Source: Cesiribacter andamanensis AMV16 (GTDB taxonomy: Bacteria > Bacteroidota > Bacteroidia > Cytophagales > Cyclobacteriaceae). Taken from it: a stretch of 35,471 nt of DNA. A program made the translations under genes and the position numbers. The notes under the pieces were generated by a model. That model did no database searches and was not told where the DNA came from. It saw nothing but the letters and a program-made list of their open reading frames with translations. The stretch is from positions 1 to 35,471 of the forward strand of contig NZ_AODQ01000036.1 of the NCBI RefSeq assembly GCF_000348925.1. The letters are read 5' to 3'. Shown here one piece after another: positions 26,122 through 33,858 of the stretch. Within the stretch, counting starts at the first letter, position 1. Each line of letters begins with the position of its first letter.

Positions 26122-26555
26122 ATGGCCTACAATCCCCAGATCCACCACCGCCGATCCATTCGGTTAAAGGGCTATGATTACAGCAAGGCTGGTTTGTATT
26201 TTATTACCATCTGCGTGCAGGACCGGCTGTGTCTGTTTGGTGAGATTGAGCAGTCTGGGCAGACACACAGGTCTGGGCAGACCTGTATGTCTGCCCAAAC
26301 CCAAATGATTGCTCCACCCCATCACCCCTTCACCAGATAGTACAATGGTTTAAAACCATGACCACCAATGACTACATCCGCGGGGTGAAACAAGAGGGAT
26401 GGCCCCCCTTTCGGGGAAGATTGTGGCAACGTAATTATTGGGAACACATCATCCGCAGCGAGCAATCCTACCTAACCATCGCCAGGTATGTTGCCGATAA
26501 TCCCCATCGCTGGTATGCTGATCAGTTACATCCGCAAGGTCAACCCACCCCCTGA
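26122..26555 (+). pseudogene. REP-associated tyrosine transposase (RAYT), decayed
   Basis: RAYTs are single-copy HUH-like transposases thought to move REP palindromes. The N-terminal part (HHRRSIRLKGYDYSKAGLYFITICVQDRLCLFGEIE) is typical. The C-terminal part also is: QIVQWFKTMTTNDYIRGVKQEGWPPFRGRLWQRNYWEHIIRSE, read in a different frame from about 26331. The middle, which should hold the MPNHxHG histidine motif and the rest of the catalytic core, is missing. In its place are about 45 bases of REP palindrome, then a stop at 26338-26340 with a frame change. The gene therefore cannot make an active enzyme. Intact relatives have roughly 180-200 residues; only about 110 remain here. Confidence 0.88.
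26256..26297. repeat. REP-type palindrome inside the RAYT relic
   Basis: The 19-base arms TGGGCAGACACACAGGTCT (26256-26274) and its inverted copy (26279-26297, one mismatch) surround a 4-base centre. It shares the GGGCAGACACACAGGTCT core with the palindrome at the end of arr. Confidence 0.85.
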
Positions 26556-26641
26556 TAAGCGCTTCTGTCAGCAATTGTCAGCTGCCGGCAGGGGCATAGC
26601 ATGCTATCCATTGGTAAAGAACACAGGCCTGCTACAGGCGG

Positions 26642-27490
26642 CTACAGATTTGGTGTATTAAACGTATCCCCTTCTTCAAACCGGCCCGATTCAAAGCCCT
26701 TGCGGAACCAGCGAACGCGCTGGGCAGACGTACCGTGGGTAAAGGATTCGGGCACTACATAGCCCTGCGACTGCTGCTGCAGACGGTCGTCGCCAATGGC
26801 ATTGGCCGCCCCAAGGGCTTCCTCAATATCACCCTCCTGCAGAATATTGAACTTATCCTGGGCATGATGCGCCCAGAGGCCGGCAAAAAAATCTGCCTGC
26901 AGCTCCAGCCGGACCGATAACTGGTTATACTCCTCCTGTGAAATACGGCCCCGCTGCGCCTGCACCTGATCGGAGATGCCCAGTAGGTTCTGCACATGGT
27001 GGCCCACCTCATGGGCAATCACATAGGCCATGGCAAAATCGCCGGGCGCTCGCAATTGGCGCAGCTGGTTATAAAAGCTCAGATCGATGTATACCTGCCG
27101 ATCGAGCGGACAGTAAAAGGGACCCGTAGCCGCGCTGGCCGAGCCGCAGGCCGATTGTACCGCCTGGGTAAACACCACCAGGGTAGGCTCCTGATAGGTG
27201 GCATTTCGTTCCCGGAAAATCTCATGCCAAACTTCCTCGGTATCGGCCAGCGTTACGGTTACCAGCTCGTAGAGTTCCTGCTCTTCAGCGGTAGGCTCGT
27301 AGGTGCCAGAGCTATTGTACTGGCCCTGCTGCCCTCCCTGATCCTGCAGTGCCCCGGGATCTCCCCCCATCAGAAGGTAGATTACCAACATGATAACCCC
27401 GCCTATGCCGCCCCCAACGGCTATCTTGCCCCCGGACATGCCTCTGCGGTCATCTACATTTGTACTGGATCTTCGGCCTTTGTATCTCAT
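26642..27490 (-). CDS. Neutral zinc metallopeptidase, YpfJ family
   Basis: This 282-residue protein has one N-terminal membrane segment (about residues 22-41, GKIAVGGGIGGVIMLVIYLL) and a following periplasmic or external domain. The zinc-binding motif HEVGHH is intact, with the downstream acidic ligand region RLELQADFFAGLWAHHA. The start MRYKGRRSSTNVDDRRG and the segment SACGSASAATGPFYCPLDRQVYIDLSFY are strong landmarks of the YpfJ/KPN_02809 family. The physiological substrate is not known. It is transcribed alone on the minus strand, with convergent debris of the RAYT relic downstream and a 317-base gap upstream. Confidence 0.95.
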   Translation of the reverse strand: MRYKGRRSSTNVDDRRGMSGGKIAVGGGIGGVIMLVIYLLMGGDPGALQDQGGQQGQYNSSGTYEPTAEEQELYELVTVTLADTEEVWHEIFRERNATYQEPTLVVFTQAVQSACGSASAATGPFYCPLDRQVYIDLSFYNQLRQLRAPGDFAMAYVIAHEVGHHVQNLLGISDQVQAQRGRISQEEYNQLSVRLELQADFFAGLWAHHAQDKFNILQEGDIEEALGAANAIGDDRLQQQSQGYVVPESFTHGTSAQRVRWFRKGFESGRFEEGDTFNTPNL

Positions 27491-27807
27491 GGTAGTAAAA
27501 TATGAGTATAAACTACTAATCCCCGGTCGAATGTTTCAGCACTGATTCTCAAATAGCATACTTGTACGTACACTGACTGGCATCTTGCAGAGGAGGAGAA
27601 TTCCGCACATAGCAAATGTACAACTGCGAACCAACCATGGGGATGCCCTTGCTTTCCTGAGCGCAGGCAGGCATGGATGCTCCATGCATCAGCACACACC
27701 TGAGAATGCCTCTGCTCCAACATGCCTTTCTACAGAAATGATTGAGATTTTTTGTTACCTTGTCTGCGGTGTCCTGAAAGACACTGCTAAATCCTTTCAG
27801 CCCGGCC
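27491..27807. other. Divergent intergenic region
   Basis: This 317-base stretch lies between the divergent metallopeptidase and membrane protein genes and must carry both promoters. TTACCTTGTC near 27757 resembles a -7 element for the plus-strand gene. A short perfect hairpin (GCATGGA / TCCATGC) lies near 27670-27690. Open frames here show no recognisable protein features. Confidence 0.5.
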
Positions 27808-28215
27808 ATGACAACAAAAATTCTGATGACCCTCTGTGCCCTATGCCTGATGGCTGGCGGCGTACTTCTCTCCTTTCTCCCAGATGAAGTGCTGGCGGTT
27901 GCCGGGCTGGAAACTGCCCCACCCTACCCCCTGCTGCTGCAACTGCTGGGTGCCCTCTACTTTGGCTTTGGCATGCTCAACTGGATGAGCAAAGGCGGAC
28001 GCATAGGCGGCATTTACAACCGCCCCATTGCCGTTGCCAACTTCAGCCACTTTATGATCGGGGCGCTGGCACTGGTCAAAGTCCTGTGGGCAGGCACCAG
28101 TGCGCATCCCCTGTTCTGGGGGCTGACCGGCCTGTATGGACTCTTTGCTCTGAGCTATGGTGTGCTGCTCTTCCGCCACCCCCTTCCGGCCCAACAAGAT
28201 GCGGTCCGGGCCTGA
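27808..28215 (+). CDS. Small four-span membrane protein, unknown family
   Basis: I do not recognise this 135-residue protein. It is strongly hydrophobic, with four likely membrane spans at about residues 5-25, 40-58, 72-92 and 103-122. A loop GRIGGIYNRPIAVANFSHFMIGA carries the few polar residues and may be conserved. There is no signal peptide beyond the first span and no enzymatic motif. The following DUF1801 gene starts 47 bases after its stop on the same strand, so the two may share a transcript. A small membrane protein like this could be an accessory or stress protein, but nothing in the sequence fixes a role. Confidence 0.75.
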   Translation: MTTKILMTLCALCLMAGGVLLSFLPDEVLAVAGLETAPPYPLLLQLLGALYFGFGMLNWMSKGGRIGGIYNRPIAVANFSHFMIGALALVKVLWAGTSAHPLFWGLTGLYGLFALSYGVLLFRHPLPAQQDAVRA

Positions 28216-28262
28216 ACCGCCGCCCCAACTCCTGGCCTTTAACCTCAACCTCCTACCCCCTT

Positions 28263-28736
28263 ATGCACCTTACCGCCCTATCGCCAGCCGAGTACATAAG
28301 CAGTCTGCCCGCAGACCGTCAGGCGCCCATGCAGCAATTGCGCAGCACCTTGCAGCAGCACCTGCCCCCGGGTTTTGAAGAATGCATCAACTATGGCATG
28401 ATCGCTTATGTAGTGCCCCACAGCCGCTACCCGGCCGGCTACCACTGCGATCCCAAACTACCGCTGCCCTTTATCAGCATAGCCTCGCAGAAGAACTTCA
28501 TCGCCCTGTACCACATGGGCCTCTATGCCGATCCGCAGCTGCTGAGCTGGTTTACGGCAACCTATCCCCTGCACAGCAACCATAAGCTGGACATGGGCAA
28601 GAGCTGCATCCGCTTTAAGAAACCCGATCGGATTCCCTATGCGCTGATCGGTGAGCTGGCAGAGAAGCTACATCCGCAGCAATGGATTGCCCTTTACGAA
28701 AAGGAGCTGAAGCGCAAGCCGCTGCCGAATAGGTAA
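28263..28736 (+). CDS. DUF1801 domain protein
   Basis: This 157-residue cytoplasmic protein belongs to the DUF1801 (YdhG-like) family, whose biochemical role is unknown. Landmarks are the ECINYGMIAYVVP stretch, the ISIASQKNFIALYHMGLYAD segment, and the C-terminal MGKSCIRFKKPDRIPYALIGEL. The frame is open far upstream, but ATG 28263 is the first start giving a natural N-terminus (MHLTALSPAEYISSLPADRQ). It is unlike the second DUF1801 gene at 31666, so the two are not a recent duplication. It likely shares an operon with the membrane protein gene before it. Confidence 0.88.
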   Translation: MHLTALSPAEYISSLPADRQAPMQQLRSTLQQHLPPGFEECINYGMIAYVVPHSRYPAGYHCDPKLPLPFISIASQKNFIALYHMGLYADPQLLSWFTATYPLHSNHKLDMGKSCIRFKKPDRIPYALIGELAEKLHPQQWIALYEKELKRKPLPNR

Positions 28737-28830
28737 CCGCTTTCCTGCTCCTGATATACGGTTTCTTCCCTGCTATTCTGGCACATTTGTCAAAGAGCTG
28801 AGCAGTTTAACCCCTTTAAGGAATACGCCT

Positions 28831-29292
28831 ATGAACCGCATTATCAAACGAGTAGGCCCTCAGGAAATAGAGGAGTTTACAGCCCTGATCAAGCTGTTTG
28901 AAGAGGTGTTTGAGTTGCCCCCGCTTCCCCTGCCAGCGACTTCCTACCTGCAGCAGCTCCTGCTACAGGAGAGTTTTCATGTGTTTGTGGCAATGGAAGG
29001 GAGCGAGGTGATTGGTGGACTCACCGCCTTTACGCTACCGCAATACCACAGCACGGCCCCCTTGCTCTACGTCTACGACCTGGCCGTAGCACCCAGCAGG
29101 CAGCGGCAGGGCATTGGCCGGGAACTGATGGCCACAGCCATTGCCTACGCCAGAGAAAAAGGTATGGAAGAAGTATTTGTACAGGCAGAAGAGGAAGATC
29201 TGCATGCCCTGGATTTCTACCGGGCTACGGATGCACAGGGCCAGCGCATTTTCCATTTCACCTATCCCCTTCTTTCTACAAAAGGGACCTAA
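28831..29292 (+). CDS. GNAT acetyltransferase, AAC(3)-I-like
   Basis: This 153-residue acetyl-CoA-dependent N-acetyltransferase resembles the aminoglycoside 3-N-acetyltransferase type I group. The shared pattern runs from FHVFVAMEGSEVIGGLTAFTLPQ through YVYDLAVAPSRQRQGIG, where RQRQGIG is the acetyl-CoA binding loop. It continues into VFVQAEEEDLHALDFY and ends HFTYPL. AAC(3)-I enzymes acetylate gentamicin-type drugs, but many environmental relatives have other substrates, so the drug link is an inference. The next gene (ABC ATPase) begins 22 bases after the stop, which suggests co-transcription. Confidence 0.88.
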   Translation: MNRIIKRVGPQEIEEFTALIKLFEEVFELPPLPLPATSYLQQLLLQESFHVFVAMEGSEVIGGLTAFTLPQYHSTAPLLYVYDLAVAPSRQRQGIGRELMATAIAYAREKGMEEVFVQAEEEDLHALDFYRATDAQGQRIFHFTYPLLSTKGT

Positions 29293-29314
29293 CCATCCTA
29301 TTTCAAGCATCCTG

Positions 29315-30214
29315 ATGGATATTATCAGCACCTATAGGCTATGCAAATCATTTGGCAGTACCACGGCCAGCGATGCTGTTTCCCTTCAGGTACAGGAGGG
29401 AGAGATCTGGGGATTTCTGGGCCTGAACGGCGCAGGCAAAACCACGCTCATCCGCATGCTGCTGGGCATGATCCGGCCCGATAGCGGAAACATCCGGCTA
29501 TTTGGCCAGGAGCTGAACACCGGCTTCAATCAGTGGAACGACATTGGCTACCTGGTGGAGACCCCCTTTGCCTATCCTGAGCTTACCGTAGCTGAGAACT
29601 TAAAGATCTACTACAAGTTGCGACAGTTAAAGCAGCCCGCCCTGATCGATGAGGTGATTGACCGCTTAAAACTTAGCCCCTACCGGACCAAAAAAGCCAA
29701 AGTGCTTTCCATGGGCAACCAGCAACGGCTGGGCCTGGCCAAAGCGCTGCTGCACAAGCCCCGGCTGCTGATCCTGGACGAACCCATCAACGGCCTGGAC
29801 CCCGAAGGCATCGTAGAAGTGCGTGCCCTGCTGAACGAGCTGGCAGCCGGCGGCACCACGGTGTTCCTGTCCAGCCACATTCTGGGTGAGATTGCCAAAA
29901 TAGCCAACCGCATTGGCATTATTCACCAGGGCAGGCTTGTCACCGAACTGAGCACGGCCGAGCTGGCCCAACGGCTGCAGAAAAAAGTGGTGGTTCAGAC
30001 CCGGGATGGCGCTGCGACACTTGCCCTGCTGGCTACCCACTACACAGCAGCCGTTGCCGGCCCTGACAATACCGTTGAGATCAGCAATCCCCAGGCCCTG
30101 CAGCAGCCCGAGCAGCTGGCCAGCCTGCTGGTACGGGAAGGCTTGCCGCCCCGGCAGCTGCAGCTGGTTACCGAAGACCTGGAACATTTCTTTTTACGCA
30201 CCATCCGCTCCTAA
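29315..30214 (+). CDS. ABC transporter ATP-binding protein
   Basis: This is the cytoplasmic ATPase of an ABC-2-type exporter, similar in build to bacitracin and lantibiotic export ATPases. The 299-residue protein has Walker A (GLNGAGKTT), the Q-loop region (YLVETPFAYPEL), a signature SMGNQQRLGLAKA that takes the place of the usual LSGGQ, Walker B (LLILDEP) and the switch histidine (SSHI). The N-terminal frame is open further upstream, but ATG 29315 fits the natural start (MDIISTYRLCKSFG). Its partner permease begins immediately after the stop. The exported substrate is unknown; drug or peptide export is possible given the neighbours. Confidence 0.95.
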   Translation: MDIISTYRLCKSFGSTTASDAVSLQVQEGEIWGFLGLNGAGKTTLIRMLLGMIRPDSGNIRLFGQELNTGFNQWNDIGYLVETPFAYPELTVAENLKIYYKLRQLKQPALIDEVIDRLKLSPYRTKKAKVLSMGNQQRLGLAKALLHKPRLLILDEPINGLDPEGIVEVRALLNELAAGGTTVFLSSHILGEIAKIANRIGIIHQGRLVTELSTAELAQRLQKKVVVQTRDGAATLALLATHYTAAVAGPDNTVEISNPQALQQPEQLASLLVREGLPPRQLQLVTEDLEHFFLRTIRS

Positions 30215-30279
30215 CCCCCTATGGCAGGCTTTTCAATGCCCTTTCGGCAGAACTCCTCAAGCTTAGGCGCTCCCCCATA

Positions 30280-31008
30280 GTGTGGGCCAGCTTTGTTGCC
30301 TTTTCGCTGGCGCCGCTCATGGGTGCGGTGTTTATGCTCATGCTTAAAAATCCGGATGCCATGGCAAAAGAGGGAGCCCTCAGCGCAAAAGCACAGCTCA
30401 TGGGCATGGTGGCCAGCTGGGATGCGTACGCCACCATCCTTACCCAGGCGATTGGTGTAGGGGGTATTCTGCTCTTTGGCTTTGTGGCCAGCTGGCTATT
30501 TGGCCGGGAATACTCGGAAGGAACAGCCAAGGACCTGCTGGCGCTGCCGACCTCCCGCACCCGCATCCTCAATGCCAAGTTCTGCCTCTATCTGCTTTGG
30601 TGCTGTGCGCTGGCCCTCTCCAACCTGCTGCTGGGCGGCCTGATCAGCCTGCTGCTCGACCTGCCAGCCCCCACTGGATCGGGCCTGCATGCACAGTTGT
30701 GGGTGTATGGGGTTACCAGCCTGCTTACCCTTTTGCTGGGTACCCCCCTTGCGGTTTTTGCGCTCTGGGGCAAGAGCTACCTGGCGCCCCTGGGGGTGGT
30801 AGCCCTTACGCTGGTATTTTCCCAGGTGATTGCCTCGGCCGGCTGGGGCTATTACTTTCCCTGGGCAGTGCCCGGGCTCTATAGCGGGGCCGGCGGTGAG
30901 TATAAGGCACAGCTTGATATCTGGAGCTACCTCATTCTCCTGCTTATGAGTGGGGCCGGTTATCTGGCCACCGTCACCTACTGGAAACGGGCCGACCAAT
31001 CGAAATAA
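30280..31008 (+). CDS. ABC-2 type transporter permease (start region damaged)
   Basis: This is the membrane partner of the preceding ATPase. Six hydrophobic spans are seen across the 242-residue frame. The only in-frame start codon is GTG 30280, which cuts off the usual cytoplasmic N-terminus. The same frame continues upstream as GRLFNALSAELLKLRRSPI, a typical start of this family, but has no start codon there. An ATG at 30221 (ATGGCAGGCTTT) is one base out of frame. Adding one G (ATGGGCAGG) would give a normal protein starting MGRLFNAL. Either a one-base loss, a sequencing error, or a genuine internal GTG start explains this. Confidence 0.85.
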   Translation: MWASFVAFSLAPLMGAVFMLMLKNPDAMAKEGALSAKAQLMGMVASWDAYATILTQAIGVGGILLFGFVASWLFGREYSEGTAKDLLALPTSRTRILNAKFCLYLLWCCALALSNLLLGGLISLLLDLPAPTGSGLHAQLWVYGVTSLLTLLLGTPLAVFALWGKSYLAPLGVVALTLVFSQVIASAGWGYYFPWAVPGLYSGAGGEYKAQLDIWSYLILLLMSGAGYLATVTYWKRADQSK

Positions 31009-31139
31009 TGGAGTAGCTGCTTGTAGAAAAGAAGCCATTCACTGCTTGAAGACCAAGTCTAAAAGCACTTCAACGAGCTTGTCGCAATTACCCCTTTAGG
31101 ATGGCAGATTCACACCCCTTTTGCCTTCTCCGCTTGCCC

Positions 31140-31147
31140 TATCTTTG
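31140..31147 (+). promoter_or_regulatory. Possible -7 element for the DoxX gene
   Basis: The octamer TATCTTTG matches TAnnTTTG, with a TTTG at 31120-31123 only 16 bases upstream, a shorter gap than usual. The start codon lies 28 bases downstream. Confidence 0.4.
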
Positions 31148-31175
31148 CTATATCGCAATCCAAACCATACCCCCT

Positions 31176-31604
31176 ATGAAATCTGCAACGAGTATCAAAA
31201 CCATCTATTGGATCAGCACCGGGATCATCGTGCTGTTTGAAGGGGTAATGCCCGCCCTCACCTCACATACCGAGCTGGCCGTAGAAGGCATTCGCCACCT
31301 GGGCTATCCCGATTATTTCAGGGTGTTGCTCACCCTCTTTAAAGTGGCTGGCGCCCTGGTACTGCTGCTTCCCTTCCTGCGCGGTACTATAAAGGAATGG
31401 GCCTATGCCGGTTTTACCTTTACCATGCTTTCAGCTTTTATGAGCCACTGGGCGGTAGACGGGCTGCAGATACAAACCTTCTTTCCCCTGCTGGTTTGGG
31501 CCATCCTGCTCACCTCATACCGCTGTTACCATAAGATGGAAAAACTGCAGATAATACTACATCCAGCACCTGCTCCTGTAGCGAATACGTCCAGCCTGAC
31601 TTAA
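31176..31604 (+). CDS. DoxX-like family membrane protein
   Basis: This 142-residue inner-membrane protein has four spans. The pattern TIYWISTGIIVLFEGVMPALTS, then HLGYPDYFRVLLTLFKVAGALVLLLP, then EWAYAGFTFTMLSAFMSHWAVDG matches DoxX-like proteins of Bacteroidota. The family's function is unclear; some members respond to redox or xenobiotic stress. The start is ATG 31176, and the 25 upstream codons in frame lack family features and overlap a promoter-like box. It is probably a single-gene transcript, with 61 bases to the next gene. Confidence 0.9.
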   Translation: MKSATSIKTIYWISTGIIVLFEGVMPALTSHTELAVEGIRHLGYPDYFRVLLTLFKVAGALVLLLPFLRGTIKEWAYAGFTFTMLSAFMSHWAVDGLQIQTFFPLLVWAILLTSYRCYHKMEKLQIILHPAPAPVANTSSLT

Positions 31605-31665
31605 CCGATCTGATGCCTGCAGTGCCAGGCATCACCCCTTCTTAGTCGTTAAAAAACATTTCCCA

Positions 31666-32088
31666 ATGGCCTTTCAAAAAGCATCACAAGAGAGCGGCCC
31701 ACTGGCAGTCCGCCACTTCTTAGACAAACTGGAGCACCCCCTCAAACAGGAAATAGAAGTTGTCAGGGCCCTTATTCTTGCAGCCAAGCCCGAGCTGAAT
31801 GAGCACATCAAATGGAATGCGCCCAGCTTTTGCCTGCAGCAGGAAGATCGCATTACCTTCAACCTCAAGAGCAGGGACTCCATCCGATTGATCTTCCATA
31901 GGGGTGCAAAAGCTAAAGCACCTTTGGGCAAGGGCTACCTGATCGAAGATGCCAGTGGCCTGCTGGACTGGGCTGCTCCAGACAGAGCCATTGCAACATT
32001 TACAGGCATGGCCGATGTTGAAGCTAAAAAAGCAGCCCTTGCTGATGTTGTGAAGGCCTGGCTCGCCAAAGCCGGCGAAGAGAGCTAA
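31666..32088 (+). CDS. DUF1801 domain protein
   Basis: This 140-residue cytoplasmic protein of the DUF1801 family has unknown activity. The core ALILAAKPELNEHIKWNAPSFCL is the family hallmark (an H-x-KWN-x-PSF pattern), followed by DSIRLIFHRGAKAK and a lysine-rich C-terminal helix. It is distinct from the DUF1801 protein encoded at 28263. Such proteins are often encoded among small GNAT, VOC and reductase genes, as here, which gives no firm functional clue. Confidence 0.92.
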   Translation: MAFQKASQESGPLAVRHFLDKLEHPLKQEIEVVRALILAAKPELNEHIKWNAPSFCLQQEDRITFNLKSRDSIRLIFHRGAKAKAPLGKGYLIEDASGLLDWAAPDRAIATFTGMADVEAKKAALADVVKAWLAKAGEES

Positions 32089-32159
32089 GCCCCGTCAGGG
32101 GGTACCCACCGACTGTAGGCCTGGTGCTGTGCAGCAGCTTTTGTATTTTGAAGGCTGAT

Positions 32160-32335
32160 ACGGCCAGATTTTCCCGCATTCCGGGCTTTCATAGCACCAT
32201 GGATGCCTATGGCCAGTCGGATAGCTCCCTGACCGATACTGCGCTGAACTGTGGCTTTTACAAGCAGTCACATCTTATGTACGATTTCCGGAAATTCTCC
32301 GGCCATTTGCCTAGGTTCTTCTTTTCCAGCAAGGC
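32160..32335 (+). pseudogene. AraC-family regulator fragment
   Basis: A stretch of about 55 codons reads as the C-terminal helix-turn-helix of an AraC-type activator: SLTDTALNCGFYKQSHLMYDFRKFSGHLPRFFF. This matches the common LTDIALxCGFYDQSHFxRxFKxFxGxxP pattern. No effector domain and no first helix-turn-helix can be found upstream, where the DUF1801 gene ends 70 bases earlier. The fragment appears to be what is left of a deleted regulator, and the frame continues with unrelated sequence to 32483. Confidence 0.75.
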
Positions 32336-32399
32336 ATCTGCCACAAGCTGGCGGGACTTTAAGGCCGGTTTTTTCCACTTTGGGGGTACTTGCTCCGGC

Positions 32400-32407
32400 T
32401 ATCTTTG
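32400..32407 (+). promoter_or_regulatory. Possible -7 element for the VOC gene
   Basis: The octamer TATCTTTG in the 12-base context GGCTATCTTTGC closely resembles the box before the DoxX gene. A TTTG at 32379-32382 lies 17 bases upstream. Confidence 0.4.
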
Positions 32408-32440
32408 CTATATTACTACACCAAAAACCCCTTCACTACT

Positions 32441-32839
32441 ATGGAAATTCCAAGCGGCCATCAGACCGTTATGCCTTACTTAATAATTGCAGGAGCAGCC
32501 GGCTTTATTGCCTTTTGCCAGAAGGTATTTCATGCAAGGCTTACCGCTCACCACCTGCAGGAGGGTAGCGACAGGGTACAACATGCCGAGCTGCAGCTGG
32601 GCAACAGTACGCTGATGCTAAGCGATGCCAGTGAGCAGTGGAAACCGCAAACGGCCAATCTGTTTGTATATGTAGCCGATGCAGATGCCACCCACCGGCA
32701 GGCACTCAAACAGGGCGCCACCACGCTGATGGAGCTCAGCAACAAGGACTATGGCCGCACCTGCGGCGTAACCGACCCCTACGGAAATGTGTGGTGGATT
32801 ACCGCCATCCTCAAACAACACCTCCAGCCCCGGTCCTGA
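32441..32839 (+). CDS. VOC-family protein (glyoxalase/bleomycin-resistance fold, PhnB-like)
   Basis: This 132-residue protein has the vicinal-oxygen-chelate fold. Landmarks are the N-terminal VMPYLIIAGAAGFIAFCQKVF, the HAELQLGNSTLMLSD strand, VYVADADATHRQALKQGA, and the closing DPYGNVWWITAIL. The PhnB-like subgroup often lacks known activity; other members bind metal and antibiotics or act on methylglyoxal adducts. ATG 32441 is chosen because the 17 codons upstream overlap a promoter-like element. The next gene starts 51 bases after its stop on the same strand. Confidence 0.9.
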   Translation: MEIPSGHQTVMPYLIIAGAAGFIAFCQKVFHARLTAHHLQEGSDRVQHAELQLGNSTLMLSDASEQWKPQTANLFVYVADADATHRQALKQGATTLMELSNKDYGRTCGVTDPYGNVWWITAILKQHLQPRS

Positions 32840-32890
32840 GGACCTGGCCGAGGGAATATCCCCTATAGCACCTATCCTTTCACCCACCCT

Positions 32891-33421
32891 ATGAGCAGAA
32901 CCGTAACCCTCTATATCGCCATGAGCCTGGATGGCTACATTGCTACAGAAGATGACAACCTGGATTTTCTAAGCCAGGTAGAGCGCCCGGGCGAAGATTA
33001 CGGGCATAGCGATTTTCTGAAGAACATCGATACGGTGATCTGGGGCCGGCGCACCTTCGATATTGTACTGGGCTTTGGCAAGGGGGTGCCCTATGCTGAT
33101 AAAGCAGTCTATGTAATCTCCAAAAGCCGAACAGGCACCGAAGCCCATGCCCGCTACCATGCTGATGTGGTAGCCCTGATCCGCCAGCTGAAGCAGCAGC
33201 CGGGCAAGGGTATTTACTGCGATGGGGGTGGGCAGATCGTCCTTGAGCTGCTGCGCCACCGGCTAATTGACCGTATCATTGTATCGGTAATTCCGCAGCT
33301 GCTGGGCAGCGGCATCCGGCTATTTCGGGAAGGGGCGCCGGAGCAGGAGATTGCATTCAAACAAAGCATCACGTACCCTACGGGACTGGTTCAGCTTTGG
33401 TACGATGTCAAACACGCATGA
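32891..33421 (+). CDS. Dihydrofolate reductase-like (RibD C-terminal domain) protein
   Basis: This 176-residue protein belongs to the RibD C-terminal/DHFR-like reductase family, which binds NADPH. The N-terminal VTLYIAMSLDGYIATEDDNLDFL, the VIWGRRTFDIVLGFG loop, the glycine-rich GIYCDGGGQIVLELL nucleotide-binding turn, and LIDRIIVSVIPQLLGSGIRLF are all family hallmarks. The substrate of the stand-alone form is unknown; it is not the essential folate enzyme. Its TGA stop overlaps the ATG of the following lipoprotein gene (ATGA), which indicates translational coupling. Confidence 0.93.
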   Translation: MSRTVTLYIAMSLDGYIATEDDNLDFLSQVERPGEDYGHSDFLKNIDTVIWGRRTFDIVLGFGKGVPYADKAVYVISKSRTGTEAHARYHADVVALIRQLKQQPGKGIYCDGGGQIVLELLRHRLIDRIIVSVIPQLLGSGIRLFREGAPEQEIAFKQSITYPTGLVQLWYDVKHA

Positions 33422-33732
33422 GCATGCGCCTACTTCCCATATTAATGCTGCTACTGACAGGCTGTAGCGCTGAGCAGGATATCCAGGCCTGGGGCCGGCA
33501 GTACCGCCAGCAACAGGACTATCAGAGCCTGAAGCAGGTAGTAGCCCGCTTTCCGGCAGGGGCCGATACAGCCTATCTCAGCCGGCTGCTGGGCGATCCC
33601 ATCAATATGGGATTTGATTACCACTATCTGGTGGATTCCACCGGCCCAGATGGCTGCCCGGTGGGCGCTGTTTTTCACATAAGCCCGGAGGGGACCATTG
33701 ACCACTGGTGGCTTGACCAGATCTGTGAATAA
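33418..33732 (+). CDS. Small lipoprotein, unknown function
   Basis: I do not recognise this 104-residue protein. It starts with a lipoprotein signal peptide whose lipobox ends LLTGC at Cys16. The mature part is short, with SLKQVVARFPAGADTAYLSRLLGDP, FDYHYLVDSTGPDGCPVGAVFHI and DHWWLDQICE as its notable segments. The two further cysteines (in DGCP and QICE) could form a disulfide. The start overlaps the stop of the DHFR-like gene by four bases. It is most likely a cell-envelope protein. The link to the upstream reductase is only transcriptional. Confidence 0.82.
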   Translation: MSMRLLPILMLLLTGCSAEQDIQAWGRQYRQQQDYQSLKQVVARFPAGADTAYLSRLLGDPINMGFDYHYLVDSTGPDGCPVGAVFHISPEGTIDHWWLDQICE

Positions 33733-33858
33733 GTCCTGCCGCTACTGCCCGGGCAAAGAGGAGCGAAGGCGCAATTGGCAAAGCCGATTTTTAACCCGAC
33801 CTTTGGCCGGCTGTACCCCGTGTGCAGCACCCCCTTCCTTTCTCAATAACGTTAGAAA

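Noticed and set aside
27549-27809. Overlapping small frames in the divergent region
   Set aside because: Several frames on both strands overlap one another with no family features, and the region must hold two promoters.
28263-32088. The two DUF1801 genes as a recent tandem duplication
   Set aside because: Their protein sequences share only family-level motifs and differ in N-terminal and C-terminal design.
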